Shown here: piece after piece, positions 48,405-57,637 of the stretch | Position numbering within the stretch: position 1 is the stretch's first letter | How the letters are laid out: every line of letters begins with the position of its first letter | DNA from: Streptomyces carminius | GTDB taxonomy: Bacteria; Actinomycetota; Actinomycetes; Streptomycetales; Streptomycetaceae | Reading direction: 5' to 3' | Length of the DNA stretch: 64,000 nucleotides | Assembly (NCBI RefSeq): GCF_002794255.1 | Contig: NZ_PGGW01000019.1 | Coordinates: forward strand, 250,501 to 314,500 | Notes under the pieces: model-generated | The model's database searches: none | Seen by the model: the letters and a program-made list of their open reading frames with translations, nothing else | Told to the model about the DNA's origin: nothing | Made by a program: the position numbers and the translations under genes

Positions 48405-49175
48405 GTGCCTCTGCTTCCCGGTGCCGAACCACTGCGCCACGACGGCGGTGAGGTCGGTGTCCTGCTGTGCCACGGCTTCACCGGCTGCCCGCAGTCGATG
48501 CGCCCCTGGGCCGAGTACCTGGCCGAACGGGGCCTGACCGTCTCACTGCCGCTGCTGCCCGGCCACGGCACGCGCTGGCAGGACCTGGCGGTCACCGCCT
48601 GGCAGGACTGGTACGCGGCGGTGGAGACGGAGCTGCGCCTGCTGCGCGGGCGCTGCGAGCGGGTCTTCGTCTGCGGTCTGTCGATGGGCGGGGCACTGGC
48701 GCTGCGGCTGGCCGCCCGGCACGGCGACGCGGTCGACGGGGCCGTGGTGGTCAACCCCGCGGTGACCCTGCCCAGGACCCAGGGGTACCTGCTGCCCTTC
48801 CTGCGCCATCTGGTGCCCACCGCGCCGGGCATTGCCAGCGACATCGCCAGGGAGGGTGTGGTGGAGGTCGGCTACGACCGGGTGCCGCTGCACTCCGCCC
48901 ACTCCCTGTGGGACCTCTTCCGGGTGGTGCGCGGTGAACTGCACCGGGTCACCCAGCCACTGCTGGTGCTGCACAGCCGGGTCGACCACGTCGTGCCGCC
49001 GTCGGACTCCGCGCTGGTGCTGGAGCGGGTCTCCTCCCGCGATGTGACGGAGACGGTCCTGGAGCGCAGCTACCACGTGGCCACCCTGGACCACGACGCG
49101 GAGCGGATCTTCGCGGACTCGTACGGATTCATCACCCGTCTCACAGCGAGGAAGACGGCACGTGACGGAGCGTGA
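48405..49175 (+). CDS. Alpha/beta hydrolase (monoacylglycerol lipase/carboxylesterase-like)
   Basis: The 256-residue protein has the oxyanion segment LLCHGFTG (20-27), nucleophile S93 in GLSMGG, an acid in HSRVDHVV and H in SYHVATLDHD, as in thermostable monoacylglycerol lipases/Est30. GTG 48405 follows GGAG. TAGGGT at 48303-48308 is a promoter candidate about 95 nt upstream. The stop is overlapped by the next gene. Confidence 0.9.
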   Translation: MPLLPGAEPLRHDGGEVGVLLCHGFTGCPQSMRPWAEYLAERGLTVSLPLLPGHGTRWQDLAVTAWQDWYAAVETELRLLRGRCERVFVCGLSMGGALALRLAARHGDAVDGAVVVNPAVTLPRTQGYLLPFLRHLVPTAPGIASDIAREGVVEVGYDRVPLHSAHSLWDLFRVVRGELHRVTQPLLVLHSRVDHVVPPSDSALVLERVSSRDVTETVLERSYHVATLDHDAERIFADSYGFITRLTARKTARDGA

Positions 49176-49764
49176 TCAGGGTCGCGGCGAGGGTCCCGAG
49201 CCCCTGGACGAGGAGGAGGCCTGGGCCCGGATCGTGGCCGCCTACGGTGAGGAGCCCGCCGATCCGCCGCCGGACGTCCTGCCCCTGGAGCAGGGACCCG
49301 GCGAGGACCGGGAAGACGGTACGGAGCACGGGGAACACCGGGAAGAGGACGGTCGCGGGGACGGCGGCGGGGACGACAGCGGCGGCGACCGCGGCGGGGA
49401 CGGTGCGGCCGGCGACCCTCCGGTGCGCAGCCTCACCGTGTACGCGGCGGGTTCGGGGCCGCGCGACTGGAGCCCCGCGGAACCCCCCGGCGGCGCTCCC
49501 GGCGAGGACGGCGAGGGCCACTTCGTACCGCCCGAGCCCCCGCCGCTCCCCAAGGGGGACACCGTCTCCAGGTTCGCCTGGCTGGCGGTGCTGGGCGGCC
49601 CGCTGCTGCTGGTGCTCACCGTCCTGTTCCAGCAGGAGGTGACCTGGTGGATCACCACCCTGGGCGTCGGCGGCTTCCTGGGCGGCTTCGCCACCCTGGT
49701 GACGCGGATGCGCGACGACGAGGACGACGGCTTCGACGACCCCGGGCGCGGCGCCGTGGTGTGA
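49162..49764 (+). CDS. Acidic membrane-anchored protein, unknown function
   Basis: The 200-residue protein has an N-terminal Glu-rich helix (EEEAWARIVAAYGEEP), a disordered Asp/Glu/Gly stretch with short repeats (about 46-82), a Pro-rich linker and two C-terminal membrane helices (about 137-178) ending in an acidic tail. GTG 49162 overlaps the hydrolase gene by 14 nt, so translation is probably coupled. No known domain was recognised. Confidence 0.8.
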   Translation: MTERDQGRGEGPEPLDEEEAWARIVAAYGEEPADPPPDVLPLEQGPGEDREDGTEHGEHREEDGRGDGGGDDSGGDRGGDGAAGDPPVRSLTVYAAGSGPRDWSPAEPPGGAPGEDGEGHFVPPEPPPLPKGDTVSRFAWLAVLGGPLLLVLTVLFQQEVTWWITTLGVGGFLGGFATLVTRMRDDEDDGFDDPGRGAVV

Positions 49765-49808
49765 CCGGCCGGCGGTACGGCCGCGGGGCCGCGGGAGCAC
49801 CGCGGGCC

Positions 49809-50603
49809 TCAGCCCGTACGGCCGCCCGTGCCGCCCGGGTCCGCGGGGACGCGCAGGGCGGCCAGGACCGGCAGGTGGTCGGTGGCCGCCCGCAGATCCG
49901 CGGCGCCGACCCCCGCGAGTCCGGCGGGCACCCCGCAGCCCAGCACCTCGACCGCTCCGGTGGCCAGCACGGCGTCGATGCGCTTGCGCGGCGCGCTCGC
50001 GGACCAGGTGAGCTCACCGCCCCAGGGCGCGGTGGCCCAGCCGTCCCGGAGGGTCCCGGCCAGCCGGCGGAAGGCCCGGCCGTCCGGCTCGTCGTTGAGG
50101 TCCCCGGCCACCACCCCGGCCAACGACCCGGCGTCCGCGCCCATGTCCGCCAGCCGGTCCAGGACCAGGCCGGCCTGGGCGTACCGCTCCTCCTCGGCCA
50201 GACTGAGATGGCAGCAGACCACCGCCAGCCGGGCGGCCCGCCCGAAGCGCAGCACCGCCGTCGCCAGTCCTCGGCGGTGCAGTCCGGGGGTGCGCGGCAG
50301 CAGGACGTCCTCACTGCGCTCCACCGTGGCGCGCAGTGAGGACAGGATCATCGGTCCGGTGGCGGTCGCCCCGCCGGTGACGTACACCAGGCCCGTCGCC
50401 CTGGCGAGCCGGGACGCGTGCTTGCGCCACCGGAAGAAGCGGGGGGCCTCCTGGACGCAGACGACATCGGGGGCGCAGGCCCGGACGACCCGGGCCAGCG
50501 CCCCCGTGTCGTCGCGCAGGGAGCGGACGTTGTAGCTGAGCAGCCGGACCACGGCCGAGCCGTCGGGCTCGGTGCGGGAGGCGGGCAGGTCGTCGAGCGT
50601 CAT
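49809..50603 (-). CDS. Endonuclease/exonuclease/phosphatase family protein
   Basis: The 264-residue protein has the EEP fold motifs LLSYNVRSL (N near 25), CVQEAP (Glu), VVAGDLNDEPDG and ATDHLPV (catalytic His). The substrate could be DNA, phosphoinositide or another phosphoester; the sequence does not decide. ATG has GGAGGAC upstream. It lies 60 nt after glkA and may be cotranscribed with it. Confidence 0.9.
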   Translation of the reverse strand: MTLDDLPASRTEPDGSAVVRLLSYNVRSLRDDTGALARVVRACAPDVVCVQEAPRFFRWRKHASRLARATGLVYVTGGATATGPMILSSLRATVERSEDVLLPRTPGLHRRGLATAVLRFGRAARLAVVCCHLSLAEEERYAQAGLVLDRLADMGADAGSLAGVVAGDLNDEPDGRAFRRLAGTLRDGWATAPWGGELTWSASAPRKRIDAVLATGAVEVLGCGVPAGLAGVGAADLRAATDHLPVLAALRVPADPGGTGGRTG

Positions 50604-50663
50604 GGTCCGGCGTCCTCCGTGTCCTCCGCGTGTCCCCGGCGCTCTCTCCCCGGCCCGCCGGGC

Positions 50664-51605
50664 TCAGCCCTGGCGGGCCAGGTCGGCCGCGCCCACCAGC
50701 CCGGCCCGGCCGCCGAGCTGGGCGGCGAGCACCTGGGCGTGCGGCCGCCACTGCCCGCCCACCAGCCAGCGGCGGAAGGACTTGCGGATCGGCTCCAGGA
50801 CGAGGTCCCCCTCGTCCGAGACGCCGCCGCCGACGATGAACGCGGACGGGTCGAACAGGGAGGCCAGGTCGGCCAGGCCCGCGCCCGCCCAGCGGGCCAG
50901 CTCCCGGAAGGAGTCGACGGCCACCGGGCAGCCCTGCCGGGCGGCCTGGCTGATGTGCCGCCCCTCGATGCCCGCGGGGGTGCCGTCGCCCAGGCCGAGC
51001 AGGATCTCCGCGCTGTCGGGGGTGGCGGCGGCGCGCTGCCGGGCGTAGCGGACCAGTGCGCGGCCCGAGGCGTACTGCTCCCAGCAGCCCTGGCTGCCGC
51101 AGCCGCACAGCAGACCGTCGGGGACGACCCTGACGTGGCCGAACTCCGCCGCGACGCCGAAGCGCCCGCGGTGCAGCTTCCCGCCGATGATGATGCCACC
51201 GCCCAGTCCGGTGCCCAGGGTGATGCACACGACGTCGTCATGGCCCTGGCCCGCGCCGAAGCGGTACTCCCCCCAGGCGGCGGCGTTGGCGTCGTTCTCC
51301 ACGACGACCGGCAGGTGGACGCGCTGCTCGACCTTGTCCTTGAGCGCCTCGCTCCGCCAGTTGATGTTCGGCGCGAAGAGCACGGTGGCCCGCTTGTCGT
51401 CCACGTAACCGGCCGCGCCGATGCCGACGGCCTCGATCTCGTGCCCGGTGCTGACGGTGCGGACCGCCTCCGCTATGGCGTCGATGACGCCCTCGGCGGT
51501 GGACGGGGTGGGCACCTTGCTGATTTCGAGGATCGTGCCCTCTTCGTCGACCACGCCGGCCGCGATCTTCGTACCGCCGATGTCGACGCCGATGGTGAGT
51601 CCCAT
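50664..51605 (-). CDS. glkA: ROK-family glucokinase GlkA
   Basis: GlkA phosphorylates glucose and in Streptomyces is also needed for carbon catabolite repression. The 313-residue protein has GVDIGGTK (6-13), ENDANA (103-108), EFGH (154-157) and the zinc motif CGCGSQGC (167-174), with no N-terminal HTH, so it is an enzyme rather than a ROK regulator. ATG follows GAGGGAC. It lies 127 nt downstream of the SCO2127-like gene, as in S. coelicolor. Confidence 0.96.
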   Translation of the reverse strand: MGLTIGVDIGGTKIAAGVVDEEGTILEISKVPTPSTAEGVIDAIAEAVRTVSTGHEIEAVGIGAAGYVDDKRATVLFAPNINWRSEALKDKVEQRVHLPVVVENDANAAAWGEYRFGAGQGHDDVVCITLGTGLGGGIIIGGKLHRGRFGVAAEFGHVRVVPDGLLCGCGSQGCWEQYASGRALVRYARQRAAATPDSAEILLGLGDGTPAGIEGRHISQAARQGCPVAVDSFRELARWAGAGLADLASLFDPSAFIVGGGVSDEGDLVLEPIRKSFRRWLVGGQWRPHAQVLAAQLGGRAGLVGAADLARQG

Positions 51606-51732
51606 GTGTCCCTCAGTTACTCGGTCGATCCCCGCTGTGCACACCGTACCGGAGGGCGGGGTATCGGAACGGACCGGATCAGGGCCCGGACCGGCCCGGA
51701 CGTGGGCCCGGCCGGGCGGATGCGGCGGATAC

Positions 51733-52254
51733 TCAGTCGAGATCGATCCGCTCGGACCCCGCGGGGCCGTCCTCCCCGCCGTCCCCGTCGCCCCCGCGAC
51801 CCCGGCCCCGGTCCGTGTCCCGGTCCTCGCCGCCGGTCCCCTCCGGGCCGGTCCGCTCCAGGTCGATCCGCTCGCGGTCCGTGCCGGGGCTGGTCCAACG
51901 GCGCTCCTGGTCCTCGACGGCGGCGCGGTAGGCGGCCAGCAGCTCACCCCCCGCGGCGGCGAGGTGGTCGAAGACCCGCGGGTTCCGCTCGACGACGGGC
52001 TCCACCGCCGCCCTGGCCTGCGTCACGAACTGCTGGACCACCCCGCGGGCCACCGGCCCGCCGAGTTCGGTGAGCTTCCCGGTGACCGCGTCGGCGAGGC
52101 GGCGCAGCTCCTCGGCCGCGCTGCCGGGCGGGGTCCCGTACCGTTCGCGGCGGCGTGCCCGCTCGGCCGCGAGGTCCTCCTCGCAGGCGGCGGCCCAGGC
52201 CTCGGGATCGGCGTCGGGATCGGCGCCGGCGGGGCGCTCGGTGGCATCGCTCAT
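51733..52254 (-). CDS. SCO2127-like acidic protein upstream of glkA (DUF5304)
   Basis: The 173-residue soluble protein has a helical middle (about 20-120, LRRLADAVTGKLTELGGPVA) and a disordered acidic tail rich in Gly/Asp with two copies of ERIDL(E/D) (about 128-133 and 168-173). Its position matches SCO2127, reported to restore glucose sensitivity and raise glucokinase expression in S. coelicolor mutants (from memory). No enzymatic or DNA-binding motif is visible. Confidence 0.8.
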   Translation of the reverse strand: MSDATERPAGADPDADPEAWAAACEEDLAAERARRRERYGTPPGSAAEELRRLADAVTGKLTELGGPVARGVVQQFVTQARAAVEPVVERNPRVFDHLAAAGGELLAAYRAAVEDQERRWTSPGTDRERIDLERTGPEGTGGEDRDTDRGRGRGGDGDGGEDGPAGSERIDLD

Positions 52255-52430
52255 GGCGGGCTCCTGGGGCGGTGGATCGCGGTGGGACCGTGCGGGACCG
52301 GAGAACCGGGGCCCGTCCGCGGCCGTCCACGGCGGACGGGCTCTTTCCCCCGACGTTACCCGAACGCCCACCCGCCGTTGAGTGCCACGAGCCCTCCCGC
52401 CGGTACGCGCCCGGCACGGCCCGGCGCGGC

Positions 52431-53651
52431 TCAGTCCTCTCCGGGCCACAGCCCGGGCTCGGGCTCGAAGCGCACCGCCAGCTCACCGCCGGACAGCCGG
52501 GCCCCTGCCACCGTGCAGCGGCGCAGCACGGCGGGCAGCGGCAGCGCCCGGCGGAACGGCCCGGTGGTGACGATCACCTCGTCCCCGCGCCGCACCAGCG
52601 TCAGGGACTTCTTCACGGCACCGGGCAGCGGCAGCCGCCACACGAGCACCCCGTCGCCGGCCAGCCGGTCCTCCACCGTCCACGGCTCGCGGACGGCCCG
52701 GTCCGCCGCCCCCGGTTCCCCGGCGCCCCGGAGCGGGTCGGGGAGGATCCGCCCACCCAGCCCGTCGAGGTCCTCCGGACCGGCCGGGTCCCGCCCCAGG
52801 TGCGGCAGCTCGCACACGGCCGCGCCGTCGGCCGGGCACTCGTCCAGCAGGGTCTTGAGCGCCTCCTGCTGCCGGGCCGCCAGGGAGGCGAGCCAGGAGT
52901 CGGACGAGGTGGCGGGCAGCAGCCGGTTGGCGACCACCGCGTCCACGGCCAGACCGTGCAGCGCCAGTCCGGCCCGGACGGCACGCAGCGCCCGGACGGC
53001 CGCCGGTCCCGGGTCGGTGACCAGCCGGACGGCCGTCTCCGGCGCGGTGATCACCTCCTGGACGGCGGCCAGCTCGCGGTCCAGCCGCCCGGCGGCCTCG
53101 TACAGCGACCGCGCGGGCATCGGTACCCCGGCGAGCTGGGCCAGGACCGGGCGCAGCGCGCGGGCGGCCTGCCGCTCGGGCGGCAGCAGCCGCCGCAGCC
53201 ACCGCCGCAGTTGCTCCGGCGCCGCCAGCGTCCGTACGGCCTGCTCGGCGGGCGGCATGTCGACCACGACCAGGTCGTACCCGGCGGTCGGGTGTCCGGG
53301 GGTGTGCGCGGCGCGCACCGCGCCCAGCAGGGCGAGGGCATCGGCGCCGGGCGGTTCGGCCAGCTCGTCGTCGTCCAGCGGTTCGGCGCCCAGCAGGTCC
53401 AGGGCGGTGCGGGACCGCTCCTGGAGCGCCGCGGCGCGCAGCCGGAAGTCGGCCCCGGAGTCGATCCGGACGACCCGCGGGCCGGCCTCCGGGCCGAGCA
53501 GCCCGTCCAGCACCCCGGGGTCCTCGTCGCTCAGCAGCAGTGTGCGCCGGCCGCGCCGGGCCGCCGCCAGCGCGGTGGCGGCGGCGACGGTGGTGCGGCC
53601 GCTCCCCCCGCCGCCGGTGACCAGGAGGGTGTGCGTACGGTCGGCGCTCAG
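52431..53651 (-). CDS. ArsA/GET3-like ATPase with altered P-loop, probable CTG start
   Basis: The 406-residue protein has a deviant P-loop GGGGSGRTT (13-21) followed by switch-like VVDMPPAEQAVRTL, features of ArsA-type ATPases. The core Walker A lysine is Arg. In frame there is no ATG/GTG/TTG close to the P-loop; CTG at 53651 overlaps the SRPBCC stop as CTGA, parallel to the ATGA/GTGA couplings elsewhere. In mycobacteria the equivalents Rv2184c-Rv2185c are also adjacent. Function unknown. Confidence 0.85.
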   Translation of the reverse strand: MSADRTHTLLVTGGGGSGRTTVAAATALAAARRGRRTLLLSDEDPGVLDGLLGPEAGPRVVRIDSGADFRLRAAALQERSRTALDLLGAEPLDDDELAEPPGADALALLGAVRAAHTPGHPTAGYDLVVVDMPPAEQAVRTLAAPEQLRRWLRRLLPPERQAARALRPVLAQLAGVPMPARSLYEAAGRLDRELAAVQEVITAPETAVRLVTDPGPAAVRALRAVRAGLALHGLAVDAVVANRLLPATSSDSWLASLAARQQEALKTLLDECPADGAAVCELPHLGRDPAGPEDLDGLGGRILPDPLRGAGEPGAADRAVREPWTVEDRLAGDGVLVWRLPLPGAVKKSLTLVRRGDEVIVTTGPFRRALPLPAVLRRCTVAGARLSGGELAVRFEPEPGLWPGED

Positions 53652-54097
53652 GGCGTGCCACCGCTCTCGACACGCTTCTTCAGGCCGTCCAGGGCCCGGT
53701 CGATGATGACCTTCTCGGCCTTGCGCTTGATCATCCCGAGCATGGGGATCTTCACGTCCACGGTGAGCTGGTAGGTCACCTCGGTGCGGCCGCCGCCGTC
53801 CAGGGGCCGCAGGCTGTACACGCCGTCCAGGGCGCGCAGCATCTGCGACCGCACCAGGGACCAGCGGACCTCGTGGGGGCCGGCCCACTCGTAGGCGAGG
53901 GTGTGCTCGTCCCTGATCGCCCCCGCGTCGAGCAGCAGCCGGACCTGCTCGGCGCGGCCCCGGTCGTCGGTGGAGAGCACCTCGGCCTCCTTGACCTCGC
54001 CGGTCCACTCCGGGTAGCGGGCGAAGTCGGCGATCACTTCCATCACCTCGGCCGGTGCCGCCTCGACGATGATGCTCGACCTGGTGTGTTCGGCCAT
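53648..54097 (-). CDS. SRPBCC/polyketide-cyclase-like protein
   Basis: The 149-residue START-like fold has MAEHTRSSIIVEAAPAEVM, VIADFARYPEWTGEVKEAEV and a C-terminal long helix (KRKAEKVIIDRALDGLKKRV). Such proteins bind hydrophobic ligands. ATG follows GGAGGAG. It is coupled to the ArsA-like ATPase gene, suggesting they act together, possibly with the nearby FadD. Confidence 0.93.
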   Translation of the reverse strand: MAEHTRSSIIVEAAPAEVMEVIADFARYPEWTGEVKEAEVLSTDDRGRAEQVRLLLDAGAIRDEHTLAYEWAGPHEVRWSLVRSQMLRALDGVYSLRPLDGGGRTEVTYQLTVDVKIPMLGMIKRKAEKVIIDRALDGLKKRVESGGTP

Positions 54098-54229
54098 CCC
54101 TGTGGCTCCTCCGCTTGCTGCGCTCGCCCCGCGGTCGGCTGCCCTCCGCGAGGCCGTCTGCGGGGGAAGGCTACCGCGCGCGGCCGGGCGTTCCGTCCGC
54201 CCCCGCCCTCCCGCGCACGCCCCGGCACG

Positions 54230-54991
54230 TCACCATTCCAGCACCCACGGCCTGCCGGTGGCGGCGAAGTGGCCGACGTTGACGCACTCGGTGCGTCCGA
54301 TCCGGATGCGCCGCGCCAGCGGCTGGTGCACATGGCCGAAGAGGGCGTACCGGGGGCGCACCGCGCGGACCGCCTCCAGCAGCGCCTCGCTGCCCCGCTC
54401 GAAGCGGCGGGCGACGGTGTCGTAGCACAGCTCGGGCACCTGCGGGGGGATGTGCGAGCACAGCACGTCCACCTCGCCGAGCGCGGCGACCTTCGCGGCG
54501 TAGGCCTCCTCGTCCACCTCGTAGGGGGTGCGCATCGGCGAGGGCAGCCCGCCGCCGACGAAGCCGAAGCGCCACCCGCCGATGTCGGCGGTCCGCCCGT
54601 CCAGGACGGTGGTGCCCTCCGCCGCGTACTCGGGCCACAGCCGGGGGACGTCGACGTTGCCGTAGGTGGCGTAGGTGGGCGTGGGGAAGGCGGCGAACAG
54701 CTCGGCGTACTGGCGGCGCACCGCCTCCTCCAGGGCGGCGCCCCGGTCGATGCCGTCCCAGAGCCGGGCCGTCAGCTCGCGGGCCTCGGCGAAGCGGCGT
54801 GCGGTGCGCAGCTCGACGTACCGCCGGGTGTTCTCGGCGCCGAACAGGTCGGCGAAGATGCCGCGCCCGTGGTCGGCGTAGTCGACGAACAGGACGAGAT
54901 CGCCCAGGCAGACCAGCGCGTCCGCGCCCTCACCGGCTGCGGCCAGGTCCCGGCTGTTGCCGTGCACATCGCTCACCACGTGGACTCGCAT
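54230..54991 (-). CDS. Calcineurin-like metallophosphoesterase
   Basis: The 253-residue protein carries the metal-site motifs DVHGN (8-12), CLGDLVLF, YGNVD, LCSHIPP and FGHVHQP in order. The substrate is unknown. TAGGGT (54999-55004) lies 7 nt before the ATG and no ribosome site is seen, suggesting a leaderless message. Confidence 0.92.
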   Translation of the reverse strand: MRVHVVSDVHGNSRDLAAAGEGADALVCLGDLVLFVDYADHGRGIFADLFGAENTRRYVELRTARRFAEARELTARLWDGIDRGAALEEAVRRQYAELFAAFPTPTYATYGNVDVPRLWPEYAAEGTTVLDGRTADIGGWRFGFVGGGLPSPMRTPYEVDEEAYAAKVAALGEVDVLCSHIPPQVPELCYDTVARRFERGSEALLEAVRAVRPRYALFGHVHQPLARRIRIGRTECVNVGHFAATGRPWVLEW

Positions 54992-54998
54992 GGCGCCC

Positions 54999-55004
54999 AC
55001 CCTA
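54999..55004 (-). promoter_or_regulatory. -10 box of leaderless metallophosphoesterase gene
   Basis: TAGGGT on the minus strand, 7 nt before the ATG. The rest of the 311-nt divergent spacer to 55302 holds a 6-bp hairpin (CAAGAC/GTCTTG, 55221-55238) and no gene; no clear promoter for fadD was found. Confidence 0.5.
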
Positions 55005-55302
55005 AGGCGCCGGGAGGCGGCTCCGGCCTGCTGTCCTCGCGTGCCCACCGGCATGCACCGAGTGCCCGCGCAACCGCCGGACCTGCGGCGATCTCCCGGC
55101 TGTCGGGTATGTGGACTACGCTGCCGTACGACAGAACCGTGGTGTGTGACGCACCGAACATATCGCCGCCGCCCCTACCCCAAGCCCTGTACCGGTGGGT
55201 AACGTCCGTGGCCGTCCCCTCAAGACTCCCCCGTCTTGGGCCAGAGCCGACCGAGGCCGTCACCCGGCGGTCCCGTGACGGCGCCGTCGAGGAGCATCAG
55301 TC

Positions 55303-57117
55303 TTGCGCGAGTTCAGCCTTCCGGCCCTGTACGAGGTTCCCGCGGACGGAAACCTGACCGATCTCGTCCGCCGCAACGCCGTGCAGCATCCGGACGTCCC
55401 CGTCATCGCACGCAAGGCCCCCTCGAAGGACCCCTCCGGCGGCAGCCGCTGGGAGGACCTGACCGCGTCGGAGTTCCTCGCGGAGGTGCGGACGGTGGCC
55501 AGGGGCCTGATCGCCGCGGGTGTCCGGCCCGGCGACCGGATCGGCCTGATGTCGCGCACCCGCTACGAGTGGACGCTGCTGGACTTCGCGGTGTGGAGCG
55601 CGGGCGCGGTGACCGTGCCGATCTACGAGACCAGCTCGCCCGAGCAGATCGAGTGGATCCTCGGCGACTCCGGGGCCGTCGGCTGCGTCGTCGAGACCGG
55701 CGCCCACGCCGCCGCGGTGGAGTCGGTGCGCGAGCGGCTGCCGGGCCTGGCGCATCTGTGGACCGTCGACGACGGCGCGGTGCAGAAGCTGGCCGACTCC
55801 GGCACGGAGATCACCGACGCGGTCCTGGAGGAGCACTCCTCCGCCGCCGACGCCGACTCCCCCGCCACCATCGTCTACACCTCCGGCACCACCGGCCGCC
55901 CCAAGGGCTGCGTGCTGTCCCACCGCGCCTTCTTCGCGGACTGCGGCAACGTGGTGGAGCGGCTGAAGCCGCTGTTCACGACCGGCGAGGGCTCGGTCCT
56001 GCTGTTCCTGCCCGTCGCCCACGTCTTCGGCCGCATGGTGCAGATCGCCTCCGTGATGGCGCCGATCCGGCTCGGTCTGAGCCCCGACGTCAAGCAGCTC
56101 ACCGAGGACCTGGCCGGCTTCCGCCCGACGCTGATCCTGGGCGTGCCCCGGGTCTTCGAGAAGGTCTACAACTCGGCGCGGGCCAAGGCGCAGGCGGAGG
56201 GCAAGGGGAAGATCTTCGACCGGGCCGCGGAGACCGCGATCGCCTACAGCCGCGCACTGGACACCCCCTCGGGCCCCTCCCTGGGGCTGCGGCTGAAGCA
56301 CCGGCTGTTCGACAGACTCGTCTACCGGAAACTGCGCGCGGTGCTCGGCGGCCGGGCCACCCACGCCATCTCCGGCGGCGCCCCGCTGGGCGAGCGGCTG
56401 GGGCACTTCTACCGCGGCATCGGCTTCACCGTGCTGGAGGGCTACGGGCTCACCGAGTCCTGCGCGCCGACCGCCTTCAACCCGTACGACCGGCCGAAGA
56501 TCGGCACCGTCGGCCAGCCGCTGCCGGGCTCGGCCGTCCGCATCGCCGACGACGGCGAGGTACTGCTGCGCGGCGAGCACCTGTTCAGCGGCTACTGGAA
56601 CAACGAGGCCGCCACCGCCGAGGCGATGGCGGACGGCTGGTTCCACACCGGCGACATCGGCACCCTCGACGCGGACGGCTACCTCGCCATCACCGGCCGC
56701 AAGAAGGAGATCCTGGTGACGGCGGGCGGCAAGAACGTCGCCCCGGCCGTCATCGAGGACCGCATCCGGGCCCACGCCCTGGTCGCCGAGTGCATGGTGG
56801 TGGGCGACGGACGTCCGTTCGTCGCCGCGCTGATCACCCTGGACGAGGAGTTCCTGCACGGCTGGGCCGCCAAGCACGGCAAGTCGGGGCTGTCACGGGA
56901 CGAACTGCTCGCCGACCCCGAGCTGCTGGCCACCGTGCAGCAGGCGGTGGACGACGGCAACGCGGCGGTCTCCCGGGCGGAGTCGGTCCGCCGGTTCCGG
57001 CTGCTGCCGGCCCAGTTCACCGAGGAGTCGGGGCACCTGACGCCCTCGCTGAAGCTCAAGCGTGCTGTGGTCGCCAGGGACTTCGCGCCGGAGATCGAAG
57101 CGCTGTACGCGAAGTAG
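55303..57117 (+). CDS. Long-chain fatty acid-CoA ligase (FadD15-like)
   Basis: The enzyme activates fatty acids through acyl-AMP to acyl-CoA. The 604-residue ANL protein has the P-loop TSGTTGRPKG (193-202), LEGYGLTESCAP, GWFHTGDIG and the hinge GRKKEILVTAGGKNVAP. TTG start with AGGAG 8 nt upstream; length and N-terminus fit the family. In mycobacteria fadD15 and pimB' are adjacent and convergent; here they are separated by the inserted segment at 57144-59661. Confidence 0.96.
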   Translation: MREFSLPALYEVPADGNLTDLVRRNAVQHPDVPVIARKAPSKDPSGGSRWEDLTASEFLAEVRTVARGLIAAGVRPGDRIGLMSRTRYEWTLLDFAVWSAGAVTVPIYETSSPEQIEWILGDSGAVGCVVETGAHAAAVESVRERLPGLAHLWTVDDGAVQKLADSGTEITDAVLEEHSSAADADSPATIVYTSGTTGRPKGCVLSHRAFFADCGNVVERLKPLFTTGEGSVLLFLPVAHVFGRMVQIASVMAPIRLGLSPDVKQLTEDLAGFRPTLILGVPRVFEKVYNSARAKAQAEGKGKIFDRAAETAIAYSRALDTPSGPSLGLRLKHRLFDRLVYRKLRAVLGGRATHAISGGAPLGERLGHFYRGIGFTVLEGYGLTESCAPTAFNPYDRPKIGTVGQPLPGSAVRIADDGEVLLRGEHLFSGYWNNEAATAEAMADGWFHTGDIGTLDADGYLAITGRKKEILVTAGGKNVAPAVIEDRIRAHALVAECMVVGDGRPFVAALITLDEEFLHGWAAKHGKSGLSRDELLADPELLATVQQAVDDGNAAVSRAESVRRFRLLPAQFTEESGHLTPSLKLKRAVVARDFAPEIEALYAK

Positions 57118-57143
57118 CGGGGGGTTCACGGGGTGCGGTTTCC

Positions 57144-57299
57144 GTGGGTGCCGGGGTCGGGGCCGGTCCGGGGCGGCCATTCCGGACGGTACGATTTACG
57201 GCCGTTGACGTGCCATGTTTCCTTGCCCGCTCATTGGCCGCAAATCGTACTTGAGTGTCCGGAACGGCCGCCCCTCCCCGTCCCCTCCCGCCCGTCGCC
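57144..57299 (+). repeat. Left 156-bp inverted repeat
   Basis: It matches the reverse complement of 59506-59661 with about 4 mismatches, and sequence identity ends abruptly on both sides. Each arm is itself a hairpin: TTCCGGAC (57180-57187), GTACGATTT (57189-57197) and CGGCC (57199-57203) pair with GGCCG, AAATCGTAC and GTCCGGAA (57236-57264). It begins 27 nt after the fadD stop. The stretch 57300-57637 that follows has no recognisable gene. Confidence 0.95.
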
Positions 57300-57637
57300 G
57301 AGTGCACCCCGTCGCACCCGAGGTCCCCGCACACACTCCCCGCCCGCGTAGAGCCGGACGGCCACCGTCCGGCACGCCTCCCGCGCACGGAAGCAGCGCA
57401 TCACTCCCGGCCTCCAGCCGGAGGCGCGATACGCACCTCCCCCGCACGCGGGAACGGCCGGGGCCGCACGGGTACCGGGCGCCCCTCCGGCAGGCCTGGG
57501 ACGGAGCCGGACGAGGACGGGAGCGAGAAGGAGTGACCTGTCGAGCGCATGTGCCCTGGCTCAGGTCCGTGCGGAGTTCCGAAGCGCAGGCTGTCGAAAG
57601 CACCCTTCTCACCTGCCTGTCGTGAACGGCGGCGAGC

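Noticed and set aside
57144..57299. Repeat arms as integron attC sites
   Set aside because: No integrase is present, the loop is long, and the GTTRRRY/RYYYAAC core triplets are not in the expected places.
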